Below are positions 1-8,921 of a DNA stretch of 64,000 nt, in pieces. This DNA comes from Caballeronia sp. SEWSISQ10-4 2. GTDB taxonomy: Bacteria; Pseudomonadota; Gammaproteobacteria; Burkholderiales; Burkholderiaceae. The notes beneath the pieces were generated by a model. The model ran no database searches. It worked only from the letters and a program-made list of their open reading frames with translations, and was not told the DNA's origin. The DNA is taken from NCBI RefSeq assembly GCF_030464885.1, contig NZ_JALPRJ010000038.1, forward strand, positions 1 through 64,000, read 5' to 3'. Made by a program: the position numbers and the translations under genes. Position 1 is the first letter of the stretch, and every line of letters starts with the position of its first letter.

Positions 1-118
1 GCCGCCACGCACAGTGGCTAACAGTGATAAAGAAATCAGCTAACTCACGCAGACCACTAAGGCCGAAAGCACCAACCCGGCATTGACCCACCCCAACACC
101 CCAGTGCGAACGAAACCC

Positions 119-562
119 CTACCTCAATCGCGATGCCGCATCCCCCGCATCCTGCCGGCGCGCGCCGCGCCTCGTCCGCGCGCTCGCCGATGCGCCGAAT
201 TCGCTCAAGATCTGCGTTCGTGCCCGGCTGGCAAACACCAGAAACCCGAAGCCGTTGGCTTCATACCAGTAACCGCCATTCTCCAACCCATCGAGCGGTT
301 GCTCCAGCGCGTTCGTAATGCATTCAATGCACCGGCGACGCAACTCGTCCACCGCCGGATAAGGCGGTTGCGCGCCGCGAACGCTGCAAAGAAGCACGTC
401 GAGCCCCGGCAGCACGTGCGCGTACAACACCGGCTCATCCTGTGCGCGGGCGCGTGCAATTTTGGTATCAAGCTGGCCGAACGGCTTGAAATGCCTAAGC
501 ACGGCGAGGAAAGACTCGTCACCGTCGACCTTTGCGCGTCTACGCTTTTTCGGGAAGGACAT
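119..562 (-). CDS. Hypothetical protein, 147 aa
   Basis: I do not recognise the family. The chosen start gives a basic N-terminus (MSFPKKRRR) followed by a compact central region with aromatic and Cys/Gly positions (EANGFGFLVFASRA). The C-terminal tail of about 25 residues is Arg/Ala-rich and probably disordered. The frame stays open upstream to 649, but that extension is low-complexity and I left it out. No signal peptide or membrane segment is visible. It lies alone on the minus strand, 380 bases from mscL. Coding is supported only by the open frame and plausible composition. Confidence 0.5.
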   Translation of the reverse strand: MSFPKKRRRAKVDGDESFLAVLRHFKPFGQLDTKIARARAQDEPVLYAHVLPGLDVLLCSVRGAQPPYPAVDELRRRCIECITNALEQPLDGLENGGYWYEANGFGFLVFASRARTQILSEFGASASARTRRGARRQDAGDAASRLR

Positions 563-891
563 AAAAATTCGCCTGAAAAAGAATTGCAAAAAACGCAGCG
601 TCCTCATGCGGCCACTCCCGTCTGGCGGGCCGCTCGTTTGTCTGGACACATCGATCTTTTATAGCACATCGAAGTGGTGGATTCACGGCGATTCAGGTTA
701 GGACACCGCAGGCAGGTCAGGCTCGACCGGCCGCACGGCGCCGCACGAATCATGCCGATAACCCTGCTGCGGCTCGCATGGCATTCAGTCTCAATAATAG
801 ACCTACGAAACCCCGCTGCGACGAAAAATCACTAGGAAAATTCAAACGCGTGTCATGAAAGCCATTTGCCCCGGGATTGCATCCAAAAATG
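563..891. other. Intergenic region, no gene seen
   Basis: This stretch separates the hypothetical gene from the mscL terminator. I see no credible coding frame, RNA gene or repeat. It should contain the promoter of the minus-strand hypothetical gene, but no convincing -35/-10 pair stands out. Confidence 0.4.
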
Positions 892-922
892 AAAAAGCCC
901 GCGACGACCGTCGCGGGCTTTT
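892..922 (-). terminator. Rho-independent terminator of mscL
   Basis: A near-perfect GC-rich stem built on AGCCCGCGACG and its complement is flanked by A- and T-runs. It lies 22 bases after the mscL stop on the minus strand. Confidence 0.85.
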
Positions 923-943
923 CTGAACCGCCGCCGTCTCAGG

Positions 944-1384
944 TCAGACGCGCGGCGCAGCCTTGAGCGAATCGCGAATTTCACGCAGCAAGAGCACGTC
1001 TTCCGGCGTTGCAGCAGGCGGCGGTTCCTCGGCCTTGCGCAACTTGTTGATGAACTTGACCATCAGGAAAATGATGAACGCCAGGATGATGAAGTTGATC
1101 AATACGGTGATGAACGAGCCATAACCGATCACGGCGACACCCGCGGTCTGCAGGTCCTTGTACGAGTCGGGATTGCCCTTGAACGTGGGTGGAATGTTGC
1201 CCAGCTTGATGAACATGTTGGAAAAATCAAGCCCGCCCGTGACCAGCCCCACCACCGGCATGATCAGATCCTTGACGATCGAATTGACGATGGTGGAAAA
1301 CGCGCCGCCGATAATCACACCGACAGCCAGATCCATCACGTTGCCCTTGAGGGCGAAGCTCTTGAACTCCTGAATCATGCTCAT
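944..1384 (-). CDS. mscL: Large-conductance mechanosensitive channel MscL
   Basis: MscL is a homopentameric inner-membrane channel that opens under membrane tension and releases solutes during hypo-osmotic shock. The 146-aa product has the usual length. It shows the family N-terminus (MSMIQEFKSFALKGNVMDLA), a first membrane helix with the small-residue gate segment (GVIIGGAFSTIVNSIV, about residues 22-37), a periplasmic loop, a second helix (about residues 90-115) and a charged C-terminal helix. A strong ribosome binding site (GGAGGAAG) precedes the ATG. The gene is monocistronic and ends at its own hairpin. Confidence 0.97.
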   Translation of the reverse strand: MSMIQEFKSFALKGNVMDLAVGVIIGGAFSTIVNSIVKDLIMPVVGLVTGGLDFSNMFIKLGNIPPTFKGNPDSYKDLQTAGVAVIGYGSFITVLINFIILAFIIFLMVKFINKLRKAEEPPPAATPEDVLLLREIRDSLKAAPRV

Positions 1385-1636
1385 GCGTTGCTTCCTCCAT
1401 TAAGTTCATAAGAATCGGCAGCAAGGGACGTGCCATTAGACGACGCCGTATTTCGGGCGGCCGTCCTGGCCTTTGCTTTTCTGTTCAGGCTCTCACCGTT
1501 TTGAAACGGATAACAGCAATGATAGCCAATCGGTAGCATTTGCGTCCCGGGTTTTTGACGTCATCGGCTGATTGGATAAGGCTTGGCGGATCGATCCCGC
1601 TCTTTTGGCCCTGAAGTTTGGGCCTGATCCGTAGCG

Positions 1637-3352
1637 CTACGCTTTCTCCGGCGGCGCGGCCGTCACGCGGCCCTGCGCGATCGCCTGGACGAATGCAGCG
1701 TGGTCGTCGACGGTCTGCGTGCCATAGCTTTCCGCCCATCGGGCATAGGCTGCATCGAGGCGGTCCGAGTTGCCGCAATAACCGGCGATCAGCGCCGCAT
1801 CGCCGGTTCGCGCATGCGCGCGGGCCAGCAGCAAGCCGAGGCACCAGGCGTAGAAGTCGAAGGTCGCACCGTGCAGCCACTCGACCGGAATCGAGCCGCG
1901 TATGTTTTTCATCTGCCGCACGTAGAAGTCGCGGCCCGAGATGGTCGTCCAGCCAAGCAGCGGGTCAGACGAGCTTTGCAGCAGGCGTTGGCCGTGCACC
2001 ACGCGCCGCCCCTGATGGCTGAACGGCTCGGGCAGCGCCGGTACGAACGGCGCCGCCGCCGGCACAATGCCTTCCTTCACCTGCATGAAGAGCGGATCGC
2101 CGTGAGCCCGCCCAAGCAACAGCAGCAGATACGCGCGTGTCCCGACGCTGCCTACGCCCACCACGCGATGCGCGACATCGACCACATCGTAGCGTTCGAG
2201 CATCGTGCGCCATTCCCCCGCTATGGTGTCCAAGTACCCTCGCAGCCCTTCTATAACGTGATTCTTCCGCGCCGCGTCAAGCTGCGTGAGGATGGGTGGA
2301 TCGTCGCGAAAACGCCAGCTTTTGCCGTCCGGCTCGGCGACGCGGGCCAGCATCGTCGCGTGACTGCGCTTGGTGGCGCGCTCGACGGCCTTCGCAATGG
2401 TCGCCTTCTCGGTTGAATCGAGTGTGACCGGCGCTTCGATATGCAACACGCTCGCGTATGAACGCATTTGCCACAGCTCGTAGGCGGGGACCTGTCCGAG
2501 CGTTGACATCGTGGTCCGATAGGCTGCGCAGGCGGATTGTACGGCGCGTTCGCGCCCGGCGGCATCGACTCCGTTTTCGCGCGCTGCCACGTTGATGCTG
2601 GCGGTGAGCCGTTTCAGGTCCCATTCCCACGGAGCGACCAGCGTTTCATCGAAATCGTTCAGGTCGAAGACCACATCTTGCCGGGGCGTGCGGAACAGGC
2701 CGAAATTGTTCAGATGCGCGTCGCCGTCGATCATCACGTGGTGCCCAATGGATGGCGTGTGCGCAAGGTCCCATGCCATCACGCTCGCCGCGCCGCGCAG
2801 GAACGCAAACGGAGACGCGGCCATGCGCGACATGCGCAGCGGGATCAGCCGTTCCTGCCGGCCCGCATTGTTGGCGAGCACACGCGCAACCGGGTCGGGG
2901 CGGCCGCCTTCCGGCCGCCAGGAGGCGTGCGCGTCGAAGGGGACCGAGTCTCGCCGCGAACGGCCAAGAACGCGGCTTTCCTCAGCGCTGCCGATGGACG
3001 CGCCGGCCAGGTTGACCGGTGGATTCGCGGCTGAAGCGGGATGGGTGGGCAAGATGGCAATCCTCGGGTTAAGCGATGGCGTGGGCGACGCGATTGGTTT
3101 GATACTGCGGTCGGCCCGATACGGAAGTACATGAACACGATGCTCGCCAACGGCAATTTCGTACAGTCCCCCGTTCCAAACGTGCTCAAACGTACCCGAA
3201 CACGCTGGCGGCGAGCTTTCCACAACGGCGAAGCTGCAGAATAGAAACAGGGCGGAAAGCCCGAGTAGCCAGAAGCTGTCCGAAATGGACGCTCTTCGAT
3301 GGGCACGAAACCTGCTCTTTCTTCTGCCCGTGAGCTTCCGATGCCGCTGCAT
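1637..3352 (-). CDS. DUF2252 family protein with N-terminal membrane segment
   Basis: The C-terminal two thirds match DUF2252, a family with a kinase-like fold and no settled function. Recognisable motifs are FDAHASW, then DGDAHLNNFG (about residues 209-218) and FDLNDFDE (about 229-236), which resemble the phosphotransferase catalytic loop and metal-binding acidic residues. The start is uncertain. I used the ATG at 3352, which gives 571 aa with one hydrophobic segment (about residues 26-44) before the domain; the frame is open to 3637 but that part overlaps glgX. The domain itself only begins near residue 130, so a shorter protein is possible. It is divergent from glgX with about 110 bases between starts. 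Confidence 0.75.
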   Translation of the reverse strand: MQRHRKLTGRRKSRFRAHRRASISDSFWLLGLSALFLFCSFAVVESSPPACSGTFEHVWNGGLYEIAVGEHRVHVLPYRADRSIKPIASPTPSLNPRIAILPTHPASAANPPVNLAGASIGSAEESRVLGRSRRDSVPFDAHASWRPEGGRPDPVARVLANNAGRQERLIPLRMSRMAASPFAFLRGAASVMAWDLAHTPSIGHHVMIDGDAHLNNFGLFRTPRQDVVFDLNDFDETLVAPWEWDLKRLTASINVAARENGVDAAGRERAVQSACAAYRTTMSTLGQVPAYELWQMRSYASVLHIEAPVTLDSTEKATIAKAVERATKRSHATMLARVAEPDGKSWRFRDDPPILTQLDAARKNHVIEGLRGYLDTIAGEWRTMLERYDVVDVAHRVVGVGSVGTRAYLLLLLGRAHGDPLFMQVKEGIVPAAAPFVPALPEPFSHQGRRVVHGQRLLQSSSDPLLGWTTISGRDFYVRQMKNIRGSIPVEWLHGATFDFYAWCLGLLLARAHARTGDAALIAGYCGNSDRLDAAYARWAESYGTQTVDDHAAFVQAIAQGRVTAAPPEKA

Positions 3353-3464
3353 GCGTGACGCGAAGATCCGTTGCCCCATGCCCCGCCAACGTTCGCGGCA
3401 TAGGCAGGCTGGAGCAGCCATTACCACATCGATTGAAGCACCCAATACCTGGACACCCGCATAC

Positions 3465-5663
3465 ATGGCACACGATATCCGCATTGCCGAAGGCTCGCCG
3501 TTTCCCCTGGGCGCGACCTGGGACGGCGAGGGCGTCAACTTCGCCTTGTTCTCGGCGCACGCCACGAAGGTCGAGTTGTGCCTCTTCGATGACAACGGCG
3601 AAAAGGAACTTGAACGCATCGAGTTGCCTGAATACACCGATGAAGTTTTCCACGTCTACCTGTTCGGTTTGAAGCCGGGCGCGGTCTATGGGTATCGCGT
3701 GCATGGTCCGTACGAGCCGGAGAACGGGCATCGATTCAATCCGAACAAGCTGTTGCTCGACCCGTACGCCAAGGCGCATGTGGGCGAGCTTACGTGGGAC
3801 CCCGCGGTGTTCGGCTACACGCTGAATGCGGACGGCGACGACCTCACGTTCGACGAACGCGATAGCGCGCCGTTCGTACAAAAGTGCCAGGTGGTCGATC
3901 AGAGTTTTTCGTGGGTCCACCCGACGCGCGTTCGCGTGCCCTGGGAGCAGACGATCTTCTACGAAACCCACGTACGCGGTTACACGAAGCGCCATCCGGC
4001 CGTGCCCGAACATTTGCGCGGCACATTCGAGGGATTGGGCACGAAGGAGGTGATCGAGCACATCAAGAGCCTTGGGGTGACATCGGTTGAATTGCTGCCC
4101 ATCCACGCGTTCGTGAACGACAGTCATCTCACCGACAAAGGCCTCACCAACTACTGGGGCTACAACACGATCGGCTTTTTCGCCGCCGATCCGCGCTTCT
4201 TTGCACAAGGCCCGGGCGCGGTCGCCGAGCTCAAGCAGATGATCGACCGTTTCCACGAAGCCGGCCTCGAAATCATTCTCGACGTGGTCTACAACCACAC
4301 GGCCGAAGGCAACGAACGCGGGCCGACGCTATCGTTCAAGGGTATCGATAACGCGTCGTACTATCGCCTGCCTGAAGACAAGCGTTATTACATCAACGAT
4401 ACCGGTACGGGCAACACGCTCAACCTGTCGCATCCGCGCGTGCTGCAAATGGTCACCGACAGCCTGCGCTACTGGGTGACGGAGATGAACGTGGACGGCT
4501 TCCGCTTCGATCTCGCGACCATTCTTGGCCGCGAGCCCTACGGTTTCGACGAAGGTGGCGGTTTCCTCGACAGTTGCCGCCAGGACCCGATTCTCTCCAG
4601 CGTGAAGCTGATCGCCGAACCGTGGGATTGCGGTCCCGGCGGATATCAGGTTGGCGGTTTCCCGCCGGGCTGGGCCGAATGGAACGATAAATTCCGCGAC
4701 ACCGTGCGCGAGTTCTGGAAGGGCGAGGAGGGCGTGGCGGCGGAACTTGCCACGCGCGTCACCGCTTCCGGCGACAAATTCAACCACCGCGGCCGCCGTC
4801 CGTGGGCGAGCGTGAATTTCATCACCGCGCACGACGGTTTTACGCTCAACGACCTCGTCTCCTACAACGAGAAGCACAACGAGGCGAACGGCGAGGACAA
4901 CAACGACGGCAGTTCCGACAACCGTTCATGGAATTGCGGCGAGGAAGGTCCGACCGACGACCCTGAGATCCGCGCGCTGCGTGAACGCCAGAAACGCAAC
5001 ATGCTGGCGACGCTGCTGTTCTCGCAAGGCACGCCGATGATCCTCGCCGGCGACGAGTTCGGGCGCACACAACAAGGCAACAACAACGCGTATTGCCAGG
5101 ACGACGACATCAGCTGGGTCAACTGGGACATCGACGACGATGGCCGCGCGCTCAACGACTTCGTGCGCAAGCTCACCACCTTGCGGCACACGCTGCCGGT
5201 GCTGCGTCGCGGACGTTTCCTGACGGGCGAGTTTCACGAGGACCTGCAACTCTCCGACGTGAAATGGCTGAGTCCTGCAGGCGTGGAACTGACGCCGGAA
5301 CAGTGGGACGATCCGGCGATGCGCTGCTTCGGGCTCGTGATCGATGGCCGCGCGCAGGCAACGGGCATTCGCCGTCCGGCATCGGACGCCACATTATTGC
5401 TCGTGCTCAACGCGCATCACGATGTCGTGGATCTGACGCTGCCCGAGATTCCCGGCAGCGACCAGTGGAGCTGCCTGATCGATACCAACGCGCCGATCCG
5501 CGAAGAACTGGAAGACTTCGATTCGGGCGGGGTTTATCAGGTAACCGGACGATCGCTGTTGCTGTTCGCGCTGCATGCGCGCGGCGCGACGAAGCGGATC
5601 TTCAAGCGCCTGGAAGAAGCGCTCACCGACGAAGTCGAACCGGAAGGCGGTAACGCGGAGTAA
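3465..5663 (+). CDS. glgX: Glycogen debranching enzyme GlgX
   Basis: This GH13 isoamylase-type enzyme hydrolyses alpha-1,6 branches of limit-dextrins from glycogen phosphorylase. The 732-aa protein has an N-terminal CBM48-like domain (SPFPLGATWDGEGVNFALFS), then the four GH13 regions: DVVYNH near 273, GFRFDL with the nucleophile Asp near 349, IAEPWD with the acid Glu near 385, and HDG at 456-458. The insertion SYNEKHNEANGEDNNDG is typical of GlgX. I chose the ATG at 3465 because homology begins there; the 60 codons upstream are unrelated. No other glycogen genes are in the window. Confidence 0.95.
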   Translation: MAHDIRIAEGSPFPLGATWDGEGVNFALFSAHATKVELCLFDDNGEKELERIELPEYTDEVFHVYLFGLKPGAVYGYRVHGPYEPENGHRFNPNKLLLDPYAKAHVGELTWDPAVFGYTLNADGDDLTFDERDSAPFVQKCQVVDQSFSWVHPTRVRVPWEQTIFYETHVRGYTKRHPAVPEHLRGTFEGLGTKEVIEHIKSLGVTSVELLPIHAFVNDSHLTDKGLTNYWGYNTIGFFAADPRFFAQGPGAVAELKQMIDRFHEAGLEIILDVVYNHTAEGNERGPTLSFKGIDNASYYRLPEDKRYYINDTGTGNTLNLSHPRVLQMVTDSLRYWVTEMNVDGFRFDLATILGREPYGFDEGGGFLDSCRQDPILSSVKLIAEPWDCGPGGYQVGGFPPGWAEWNDKFRDTVREFWKGEEGVAAELATRVTASGDKFNHRGRRPWASVNFITAHDGFTLNDLVSYNEKHNEANGEDNNDGSSDNRSWNCGEEGPTDDPEIRALRERQKRNMLATLLFSQGTPMILAGDEFGRTQQGNNNAYCQDDDISWVNWDIDDDGRALNDFVRKLTTLRHTLPVLRRGRFLTGEFHEDLQLSDVKWLSPAGVELTPEQWDDPAMRCFGLVIDGRAQATGIRRPASDATLLLVLNAHHDVVDLTLPEIPGSDQWSCLIDTNAPIREELEDFDSGGVYQVTGRSLLLFALHARGATKRIFKRLEEALTDEVEPEGGNAE

Positions 5664-5710
5664 GAGGCGGTGATCTACGGCAGCGGTTTGTAACGGCTAT
5701 CATGCGGGTC

Positions 5711-5800
5711 ATGAACTTTGACACACTGTTGCGCTCCCATTCACAGCCACCGTTTCCACCCGCATTGCAGCGCGTCGTGCAGTGCGCCCGGGCGACGTGA
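5711..5800 (+). CDS. Possible 29-aa mini-ORF, translationally linked to the next
   Basis: An ATG-started frame of 29 codons (MNFDTLLRSHSQPPFPP and on) ends in TGA, and that TGA overlaps the ATG of the following 38-aa frame (TGATG at 5798-5802). No homologue is recognised and no strong ribosome binding site precedes it. I list it only because the stop/start overlap is typical of translational coupling. Confidence 0.25.
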   Translation: MNFDTLLRSHSQPPFPPALQRVVQCARAT

Positions 5801-5916
5801 TGTTCGAGGCACTCGCGCGTGTCGCGAACTGGGATCAGCTCGAGCGCATCTGGGAATTCGTGGTGGGGTTCTTTAAGTTCTTGTGGGCGCTGCTGCGCTT
5901 TCTTGGGGGCGGATGA
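5800..5916 (+). CDS. Possible 38-aa amphipathic or membrane miniprotein
   Basis: This short frame encodes MFEALARVANWDQLERIWEF followed by a hydrophobic, aromatic segment with spaced Lys and Arg (VVGFFKFLWALLRFLGGG). It would form an amphipathic or single-pass membrane helix. It follows glgX by about 140 bases and ends just before a strong bidirectional terminator, so it could be the last product of the glgX transcript. The family is not recognised and coding is inferred from the composition and the TGATG overlap only. Confidence 0.4.
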   Translation: MFEALARVANWDQLERIWEFVVGFFKFLWALLRFLGGG

Positions 5917-5950
5917 AAACCCCTTATTGCGTCTGATCTGCCGCAACAAT

Positions 5951-5995
5951 AAAAAAGCGCCGAACGATTCGAATAGATTCGTTCGGCGCTTTTTA
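5951..5995. terminator. Bidirectional terminator between glgX side and TPR gene
   Basis: The stem AGCGCCGAAC / GTTCGGCGCT is flanked by an A-run on the left and a T-run on the right. It can terminate the plus-strand glgX transcript and the minus-strand TPR-gene transcript. Confidence 0.85.
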
Positions 5996-6015
5996 ACGTC
6001 TGACCGGCAAGCAAC

Positions 6016-7185
6016 TCAGGTGTTGTCCCAGTCGCTGGAATCGTTGCTGCCGAGGTCGACACCGCCGCCGTTGTCGCTCCAGTCGTTCGAACCGTTGCCG
6101 AAGTCGAGACCGCCACCGTTGTTGTTGTTGCCGCCACGGCGTCGCAATTCGTCGTCGACAGGAACTTCCCGCTCGATCACGCGCTCACGGTTACCACCGG
6201 AAAGCGCCTCGCCCAACAGCACGCCCGTCAGCAATCCGCCCATGCCGCCACCAAAACCACCGCCTTGCTGCACGATGACCGGCGGTTGTTGTTGCGGCTG
6301 CGGCGGATAAGGCGAATACGGCGGCTGACCTTGCGGGTTGCGCCCAAAGCGCTCCGCTTCCTGTGCGTAGACCGACTGGCCATCGGTGCTTGACGGCGCC
6401 ACGGTCGCACGCGGATCAGGCCGGCCTTCCGAACGTGCCCGCACGCTGTCGATCTGCTTCGACAGATCTTCGATCGCATACGGCGGCACGGGGTTCTTCG
6501 AGTTGGACAGCGCTTCGACCATCTGGCGCAATTGCGTCTCGATACCTTCGACTTCCTGAAGCATCGCTTCATGACCCGGCTGTGTCGATAAACGGACGTC
6601 GAGCTTCAGCGACCGGACGTCGTTGAGCAGTTCGGTTGCGCGCTTGAGTTGCGTGCGGCGTTCGGCATCGGCCTGGCCGTCGTCGTTCGAACGCGCGCGT
6701 TTCAGACACCAGCGCAGCACGAGCGCAATGCCGGCGAACAGGATCGCGAGCAACACCCACATGCCCATCGAAGCACCGTGTTTCTCAGGGGCCGCTACAG
6801 CGCTTTGATTGAACGGATTGCGCGTGACCGCGGTAGACGTATTCGCCGATGAATTCACACGGTTCGCATCCGAGCGGATACGTGCTTCCATGGCGTTGAA
6901 ACGCGACGGATCGGTGAATTTGATGGCGGGATCTAGCGTGCGCGCTTGTTGAACCTGGGCGAGCGCGTCGGCGGAACGGCCCTCGCGGTCGAGCACTTGC
7001 GCGTACAGATAGTGCGCCTTGGCATTGTTCGGATGCGCCTGCAGCACTTCGGTCAATTGGGCGTCGGCCTGGCTCCAGTTGCCTTGTGTCATCGATTGCT
7101 CGATCTGGGTGGCGCTCGGCACGGCAAATGCCGCCGCCGAAACCAGCATCAGCGATGCAGCCACAGCCATCACATATTTTTTCAT
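6016..7185 (-). CDS. TPR-repeat membrane protein next to PspA
   Basis: The 389-aa protein starts with a signal-like hydrophobic segment (MKKYVMAVAASLMLVSAAAF). One or two tetratricopeptide repeats follow at about residues 30-90 (AHPNNAKAHYLYAQVLDREG). A transmembrane helix lies near 145-162, then a coiled-coil stretch, a Pro/Gln-rich linker, a Gly-rich hydrophobic patch (GGGFGGGMGGLLTGVLLGEA) and an Asn/Gly/Asp-rich tail. I chose the ATG at 7185 because it begins the signal segment. It lies 227 bases downstream of pspA on the same strand, which suggests a shared envelope-stress role. The exact function is unknown. Confidence 0.75.
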   Translation of the reverse strand: MKKYVMAVAASLMLVSAAAFAVPSATQIEQSMTQGNWSQADAQLTEVLQAHPNNAKAHYLYAQVLDREGRSADALAQVQQARTLDPAIKFTDPSRFNAMEARIRSDANRVNSSANTSTAVTRNPFNQSAVAAPEKHGASMGMWVLLAILFAGIALVLRWCLKRARSNDDGQADAERRTQLKRATELLNDVRSLKLDVRLSTQPGHEAMLQEVEGIETQLRQMVEALSNSKNPVPPYAIEDLSKQIDSVRARSEGRPDPRATVAPSSTDGQSVYAQEAERFGRNPQGQPPYSPYPPQPQQQPPVIVQQGGGFGGGMGGLLTGVLLGEALSGGNRERVIEREVPVDDELRRRGGNNNNGGGLDFGNGSNDWSDNGGGVDLGSNDSSDWDNT

Positions 7186-7412
7186 CAGCGGACCGGGGGC
7201 GTTCGCACCCGTCTCCATTCCATGCGACATTTCGATGCAATATCCCAATGCTGCCCGCAGCGAACCACGGTATTCCGTAGTCCCCCGCGCCTTTGACTGC
7301 GCGCAGCTTGAACACTCACCCGCGCTTGTCGGCGCGCGCCTCGCAAGGGCGCAAGCCTTGGTCCTGCGGTTCGTACACGGCGCGAGTTTTCGCGCCGGCA
7401 TGAACCAACGTC

Positions 7413-8093
7413 TTACTGTGCCGGCGTATTCATCTGTTTCTTGAGCGCTTCCAGACGATCTTCGACAGACGGGCCGCGCGTGAGCGCCGCGAGTTTGTCT
7501 TCAAGGGCCTTGCCGCTCTTCTGATCAGCCGAGTTCAGCCGTGCATCCGAGCGCGCATTCGACAGCTGCACCTTGTCTTCAAGCTTCTGAAAGTCTTCCG
7601 ACAGGTTCTTTCCGCCGATGCCACCCAACGCGGTCGCCGCAACATCTTTCGCGGTCGCGATCTGTTGCTTGGCCTGAAGAATGTTCGAGCGCGAGTTGAG
7701 CTCGTTGCGCCGCTGGCGCATATCGTCGATCTGCTGCTTCAAATGATCCACCGATGGCACCAGCGTCACCAACTCGGCAGCCAGCGCATCGCGTTCTGTT
7801 TCGGCATTTGCCTGGGCGCCCAGCGCTTCGCGTGCCAGCGCTTCGTCGCCGTTTTGCAGCGCGCGCTTGGCGCCGTCTTCATACTTCTTCGCCTTCTCGG
7901 CGGCAACGTCGCGCTTGCTTTGCTGCGTGGCAACCTGCGCCTCGATTTCGATCAGCGAGTTCTCGGCCTTTGCGATGCTGTCGTCGAGTTCGCGAACGAT
8001 CTGGCGAGCGTCGCGCGACGGGTCCTGCACGGTATCGGCGGCGTCGTTCAGCAGGCCCTTGACGGTGCGCGAGATGGAATCCAAAAGCGACAT
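7413..8093 (-). CDS. pspA: PspA/IM30 family phage-shock protein
   Basis: PspA/IM30/Vipp1 proteins are peripheral ESCRT-III-like proteins that bind stressed inner membrane. This 226-aa product is almost wholly helical, with long coiled coils (IEAQVATQQSKRDVAAEKAK) and the N-terminal amphipathic helix MSLLDSISRTVKGLLNDAAD. The repeated pattern of Ala/Glu/Gln heptads fits the family. The ATG at 8093 has a strong ribosome binding site (GGAGGAAA); the longer frame to 8177 lacks one. The pspF, pspB and pspC genes are not here. The downstream partner is a TPR membrane protein. Confidence 0.88.
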   Translation of the reverse strand: MSLLDSISRTVKGLLNDAADTVQDPSRDARQIVRELDDSIAKAENSLIEIEAQVATQQSKRDVAAEKAKKYEDGAKRALQNGDEALAREALGAQANAETERDALAAELVTLVPSVDHLKQQIDDMRQRRNELNSRSNILQAKQQIATAKDVAATALGGIGGKNLSEDFQKLEDKVQLSNARSDARLNSADQKSGKALEDKLAALTRGPSVEDRLEALKKQMNTPAQ

Positions 8094-8467
8094 GAGTTTC
8101 CTCCGAAATGAAGTCGGCTGCGAAGCAGCAACGTTCGATGAAGATTCGATGAACGTTTGATTAATCGCGGCGCCCACGGCACCGCGCGTCGGATAAATCG
8201 GGCCAGGCGCGCGGATTGCAAGCTCACCGGTACATTTTGTTGCGAACTGGAATCCGTAGCTTGACGGCTGGTTTTGGCCGGCAGTGCACGATCTTTAAAC
8301 TTCATGCTTTCGCCCGTGCCCACTATCCGATTTTTGCCGGGGTATTAAACCACGCAACGGCTTAAACCGGGCTTAACTGTTCTACCTTAACGGTACACCA
8401 TGCGGTTGGTTTAGCCAGCATCGGCGCGGAATTTCACATTTTTGAACGAATTGAGAACGGATCGACC
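8094..8467. other. Divergent intergenic region pspA / DUF2177 gene
   Basis: This 374-base region must hold the promoters of both pspA (minus) and the DUF2177 gene (plus). Three CTTAA elements sit in a row at about 8360-8395, and an imperfect inverted repeat (TAAACCA ... TGGTTTA) flanks them at about 8345-8414. No coding frame is convincing. Confidence 0.4.
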
Positions 8468-8881
8468 ATGTTCAGGATGTTTGTTGTTGCGTTTGCCGTT
8501 ACGGCGGTCGCTTTCCTAGTTCTCGATGCCATCTGGCTCGGCGTGATTACGCGAAATTTGTATCGGCGTGAGATTGGAGATTTATTGTTGCCGAAACCCA
8601 ACTTTGGCGCGGCGGCAATCTTCTATGTGATCTACATAGCGGGGCTGGTGCATTTCTGCGTCGTGCCGAGTGTGACCCGTCAGAGCGCCATGCGCGGACT
8701 GGTGAGCGGAGCGTTGTTCGGGATCGTCGCGTATGCCACGTATGACCTGACCAATCTCGCCACGCTGAAAGGCTGGAGCACAACGCTTGTATTCATCGAT
8801 ATCGCGTGGGGCGCATTCGCAAGCGCGGTCGCGTCGGCCGTTGCGGTGGCGGTGACCCTGCGCGTGGCGCCGCGCGCCTGA
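8468..8881 (+). CDS. DUF2177 family integral membrane protein
   Basis: The 137-aa protein has four hydrophobic segments and the family features: an N-terminal helix with LVLDAIWLGV, a central AAIFYVIYIAGLVHF helix, and the signature GIVAYATYDLTNLATLKGW before the last helix. It is an inner-membrane protein of unknown function. The start is an ATG after GAACGGATCGACC. Its stop lies 40 bases from the convergent gene that follows. Confidence 0.85.
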   Translation: MFRMFVVAFAVTAVAFLVLDAIWLGVITRNLYRREIGDLLLPKPNFGAAAIFYVIYIAGLVHFCVVPSVTRQSAMRGLVSGALFGIVAYATYDLTNLATLKGWSTTLVFIDIAWGAFASAVASAVAVAVTLRVAPRA

Positions 8882-8921
8882 ACAGCCAGACCGTCTGCAG
8901 ACGGTTCGGCAGGCAGTTCCG

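Noticed and set aside
83..664. Long plus-strand open frame over the first hypothetical gene
   Set aside because: Arg/Pro/Ala-rich with no domain; typical of an antisense shadow in GC-rich DNA. The minus-strand frame looks more protein-like.
8205..8220. Sigma54-like element AGGCGCG-CGGA-TTGCA on the plus strand between pspA and the DUF2177 gene
   Set aside because: The -24 half deviates from TGGCACG in a GC-rich run, it points away from pspA, and the nearest plus-strand start is about 250 bases off.
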